In this document: positions 14,948 through 16,817 of the stretch, piece by piece
How positions within the stretch are numbered: the stretch's first letter is position 1
How the letters are laid out: each line of letters opens with the position of its first letter
Assembly: GCA_030431355.1 (NCBI GenBank)
Contig: JAUIJG010000060.1
Coordinates: 1-16,817, forward strand
Source: a bacterium
Lineage (GTDB): Bacteria > Cyanobacteriota > Vampirovibrionia > Obscuribacterales > Obscuribacteraceae
Direction: 5' to 3'
Length of the DNA: 16,817 nt
Made by a program: the position numbers and the translations under genes
Notes under the pieces: generated by a model
Seen by the model: only the letters and a program-made list of their open reading frames with translations
Told to the model about the DNA's origin: nothing
Databases searched by the model: none

Positions 14948-16817
14948 ATGACCCCCGAGCTTCTTAGAGGTTGCGTAGAAAATTCCTGGATGATCGTGGC
15001 CCTGCCTTTCTTTGTCGGCTTCGCCATCATCACCTGCTTTATGCTTGCCGGAATCGACATCGGTCAGAGGCGTTGGTTCAAGACCGCCTCAATGGTTATG
15101 TCGGTGGGCGCGGTCACCATCGGATTTCTCCAATCCCTTTTAGTGCTTCAGGCTTTCATCTCAGACCCGAGCCTCTCAGGCTTCCAGCTTAATTTCGACT
15201 GGTTCACCTGTGATGCCTTCAAGCTTTCTGTCGGTCTACTGGTGGACAATCTCACCGCGATGATGCTCATCGTTGTGACCACGGTCAGCATGCTGGTTCA
15301 GATCTACACCCATGGCTACATGAGAGACGACCCCGGCTACGCTCGTTTCTACGCCTACCTTTCTCTCTTCACCGGTTCCATGCTTGGACTGGTTGTCTCG
15401 ACCAACCTTTTTCAGATGTACGGATTCTGGGAACTAGTCGGTGTTTGCAGTTATTTCCTCATCGGTTTCTGGTGGTACAAAGACACAGCGGCAGCAGCCT
15501 GCATGAAAGCCTTTGTTGTAAACAGAGTTGGCGACTTCGGCTTTTTGATCGGCGTGCTCATGCTTTACTTCGTGACCAGAGACTTCTGGGGCGGCGGCAC
15601 CATCCTGGCATTCTCAGCCCAGGTAGGTGGCACTGATCTTGCCGGAGCTATCGGCCAGGCTGTGGCGGCTAACACTCTTGCCCCTGACGCCGGCTTCATG
15701 CTTACTGTCATCGCTCTTTTGATCTTCATGGGACCGATGGCTAAGTCTGCGCAATTCCCTCTACACGTCTGGTTACCCGACGCCATGGAAGGACCGACAC
15801 CTATCTCGGCCCTTATCCATGCTGCCACAATGGTTGCAGCCGGTATCTACCTGGTCGCCAGAGCTTACCCAGTGTTCCTGACACCGGCAGGGGGCACCGA
15901 CAGTACCGCACTCCTCGTAGTTGCTTCTATCGGCGCATTCACCGCATTCATGGCTGCCACAATCGCCATGAGCCAGTACGACATCAAGCGAGTGCTGGCA
16001 TGGTCGACCTGTTCTCAGCTAGGTTACATGTTCGTTGGTCTCGGTGCCGGCGCCTACTCCGCCGGACTCTTCCACTTGATGACCCACGCCTTCTTCAAAG
16101 CGATGCTCTTCCTTGGCAGTGGTGCTGTGATCATCGGCCTCCACCACGAACAAGACATTAGAAAGATGGGCGGACTTTCCAAGTCCATGAAGAAGACAGC
16201 GATTCCGTTTTTAATCGGAACGGCGACCATCGCAGGATGCCCACCCTTCAGTGCTTTCTTCTCAAAAGACGAGATTGTTTCGGCAGCTTATGCCTACAAT
16301 CCTATTATAGGAGCGGTTCTTGTCCTGACCGCAGGACTGACCGCTTTCTATATGTTCAGACTTTATTTCCTTGTATTCTCCGGTGAGTACCGGGGAGATG
16401 CCAAGCCCCATGAAGTGACCCCGGTCATGTGGGGGCCGCTCTGGGCTCTTGCTATTCCCTCCATGGCGGCCGGTGCTCTGCTCGGCTTCAATGCACTTTC
16501 CTTCGCGTTTACCGGTGCGGTACCAGCGGCCAACGCCTTCGGCAGCTTTGTCTATTTCGGTCACCCCCATCAGGAAGTGGTCAACTGGGGCATGGTCGCC
16601 ATCTCCACCGGCGTTGCCTTAATTGGTTTTGTATTCGCTTATCTGATGTATGTGTCCAAGTCCTTGAATTTCCACGCGGATATTGCCAAGGCTCAGGGAC
16701 TGCTTTATCGCATCTCTTACAACAAATGGTACATCGATCACTTTTATCTATGGCTGGTGAACAGCATCTTCCTGCCGAGCTTCGAAAATGTCTGGAGATA
16801 TCTTGACAGCATTTTTG
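14948..16817 (+). CDS. nuoL: NADH:quinone oxidoreductase (complex I) subunit L, 3' end missing
   Basis: Distal antiporter-like proton-pumping subunit of complex I (NdhF in cyanobacteria). ATG at 14948 has GGAG 10 bases upstream and starts MTPELLRGCV. The frame stays open for 623 codons to the window edge. Signature residues are E162 (GFWELVGVCSYFLIGFW), K266 in the segment AKSAQFPLHVWLPDAMEGP (265-283), the HAATMVAAG helix (291-299), H376 and H380 (LFHLMTHAFFKAMLF) with K384, and D441 (FFSKDEI). Since E. coli NuoL is 613 aa in all, the missing part should be mainly the end of the long lateral helix and the last transmembrane helix; the visible end (LLYRISYNKWYIDHFY) fits the approach to that helix. 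A loop at about 213-247 is longer than in E. coli. Codons strongly favour C in third position (ATC, TTC, GGC, GCC, ACC) compared with the genes to the left, as often seen for highly expressed genes. It is divergent from nuoM. Confidence 0.97.
   Translation, partial: MTPELLRGCVENSWMIVALPFFVGFAIITCFMLAGIDIGQRRWFKTASMVMSVGAVTIGFLQSLLVLQAFISDPSLSGFQLNFDWFTCDAFKLSVGLLVDNLTAMMLIVVTTVSMLVQIYTHGYMRDDPGYARFYAYLSLFTGSMLGLVVSTNLFQMYGFWELVGVCSYFLIGFWWYKDTAAAACMKAFVVNRVGDFGFLIGVLMLYFVTRDFWGGGTILAFSAQVGGTDLAGAIGQAVAANTLAPDAGFMLTVIALLIFMGPMAKSAQFPLHVWLPDAMEGPTPISALIHAATMVAAGIYLVARAYPVFLTPAGGTDSTALLVVASIGAFTAFMAATIAMSQYDIKRVLAWSTCSQLGYMFVGLGAGAYSAGLFHLMTHAFFKAMLFLGSGAVIIGLHHEQDIRKMGGLSKSMKKTAIPFLIGTATIAGCPPFSAFFSKDEIVSAAYAYNPIIGAVLVLTAGLTAFYMFRLYFLVFSGEYRGDAKPHEVTPVMWGPLWALAIPSMAAGALLGFNALSFAFTGAVPAANAFGSFVYFGHPHQEVVNWGMVAISTGVALIGFVFAYLMYVSKSLNFHADIAKAQGLLYRISYNKWYIDHFYLWLVNSIFLPSFENVWRYLDSIF

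Noticed and set aside
15445..16806. Several 60-125-codon frames on both strands inside nuoL
   Set aside because: They are shadows of nuoL, whose own frame is open without a stop from 14948 to the window edge and carries all the family motifs.
1..16817. Known defence systems, toxin-antitoxin pairs, prophage or insertion sequences
   Set aside because: No transposase, integrase, nuclease, helicase or TA-like gene and no terminal inverted repeats were seen. Every long conserved frame is accounted for by the ten listed genes.

Overview
The window holds ten protein-coding genes and no recognisable RNA gene, transposon, integrase or CRISPR array. It looks like ordinary chromosome of a Gram-negative-type (two-membrane) bacterium. 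Support for this is a tripartite-efflux RND pump, a TolC-like outer-membrane channel, many Sec signal peptides and two proton-pumping subunits of respiratory complex I. Base composition looks roughly balanced. Start codons are often not ATG: TTG or GTG is the best start for about six of the nine genes whose 5' end is visible. My best guess is a non-photosynthetic cyanobacterial relative (Melainabacteria/Vampirovibrionia, Obscuribacterales-like). This is an inference from gene style: a CAP protein with Leu-Glu/Phe-Gly repeats, a cyanobacterial-looking periplasmic domain, and separate nuo genes. It is not proven by any marker gene here.

Layout. (1) 1-2039 (+): the 3' two thirds of an RND/HAE-1 efflux transporter. 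It runs tail to tail, 8 bases apart, into (2) a minus-strand TolC-family outer-membrane protein (3772-2048), preceded on the same strand by (3) a secreted multi-domain protein (5138-3858) with a TrbI/VirB10-like module and a glycine-rich tail. (4) A 353-base divergent intergenic region with three perfect dyads and a candidate promoter leads into (5) a plus-strand pair: an SDR oxidoreductase (5492-6274), overlapped by its stop codon with a PgeF/YfiH peptidoglycan-editing factor (6271-7104). (6) A second plus-strand cluster encodes envelope or secreted proteins. These are a 701-aa CAP-domain protein (7261-9366), an overlapping von Willebrand factor A protein with nonapeptide Thr/Ser repeats (about 9350-10471), and a multi-pass GT-C glycosyltransferase of the TMTC type (10600-12960). 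(7) nuoM lies on the minus strand (14539-12977), and 408 bases away in the opposite direction nuoL (14948 onward, running off the window) lies on the plus strand.

How the genes may work together. The RND and TolC-like proteins would form the inner and outer parts of an export machine. The SDR/PgeF pair is probably one transcription unit. The CAP, vWA and GT-C genes are all predicted to act at or beyond the inner membrane. The GT-C enzyme belongs to a family whose studied eukaryotic members O-mannosylate proteins, so the Thr/Ser-rich repeats of its secreted neighbours are attractive, though unproven, substrates. NuoL and NuoM are adjacent antiporter-like subunits of NADH:quinone oxidoreductase, here divergently transcribed instead of in the usual nuoL-nuoM-nuoN row. 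I see no convincing new defence or mobile system. The best leads are the possible surface-glycosylation module, the chimeric secreted protein and the split nuoL/nuoM arrangement.
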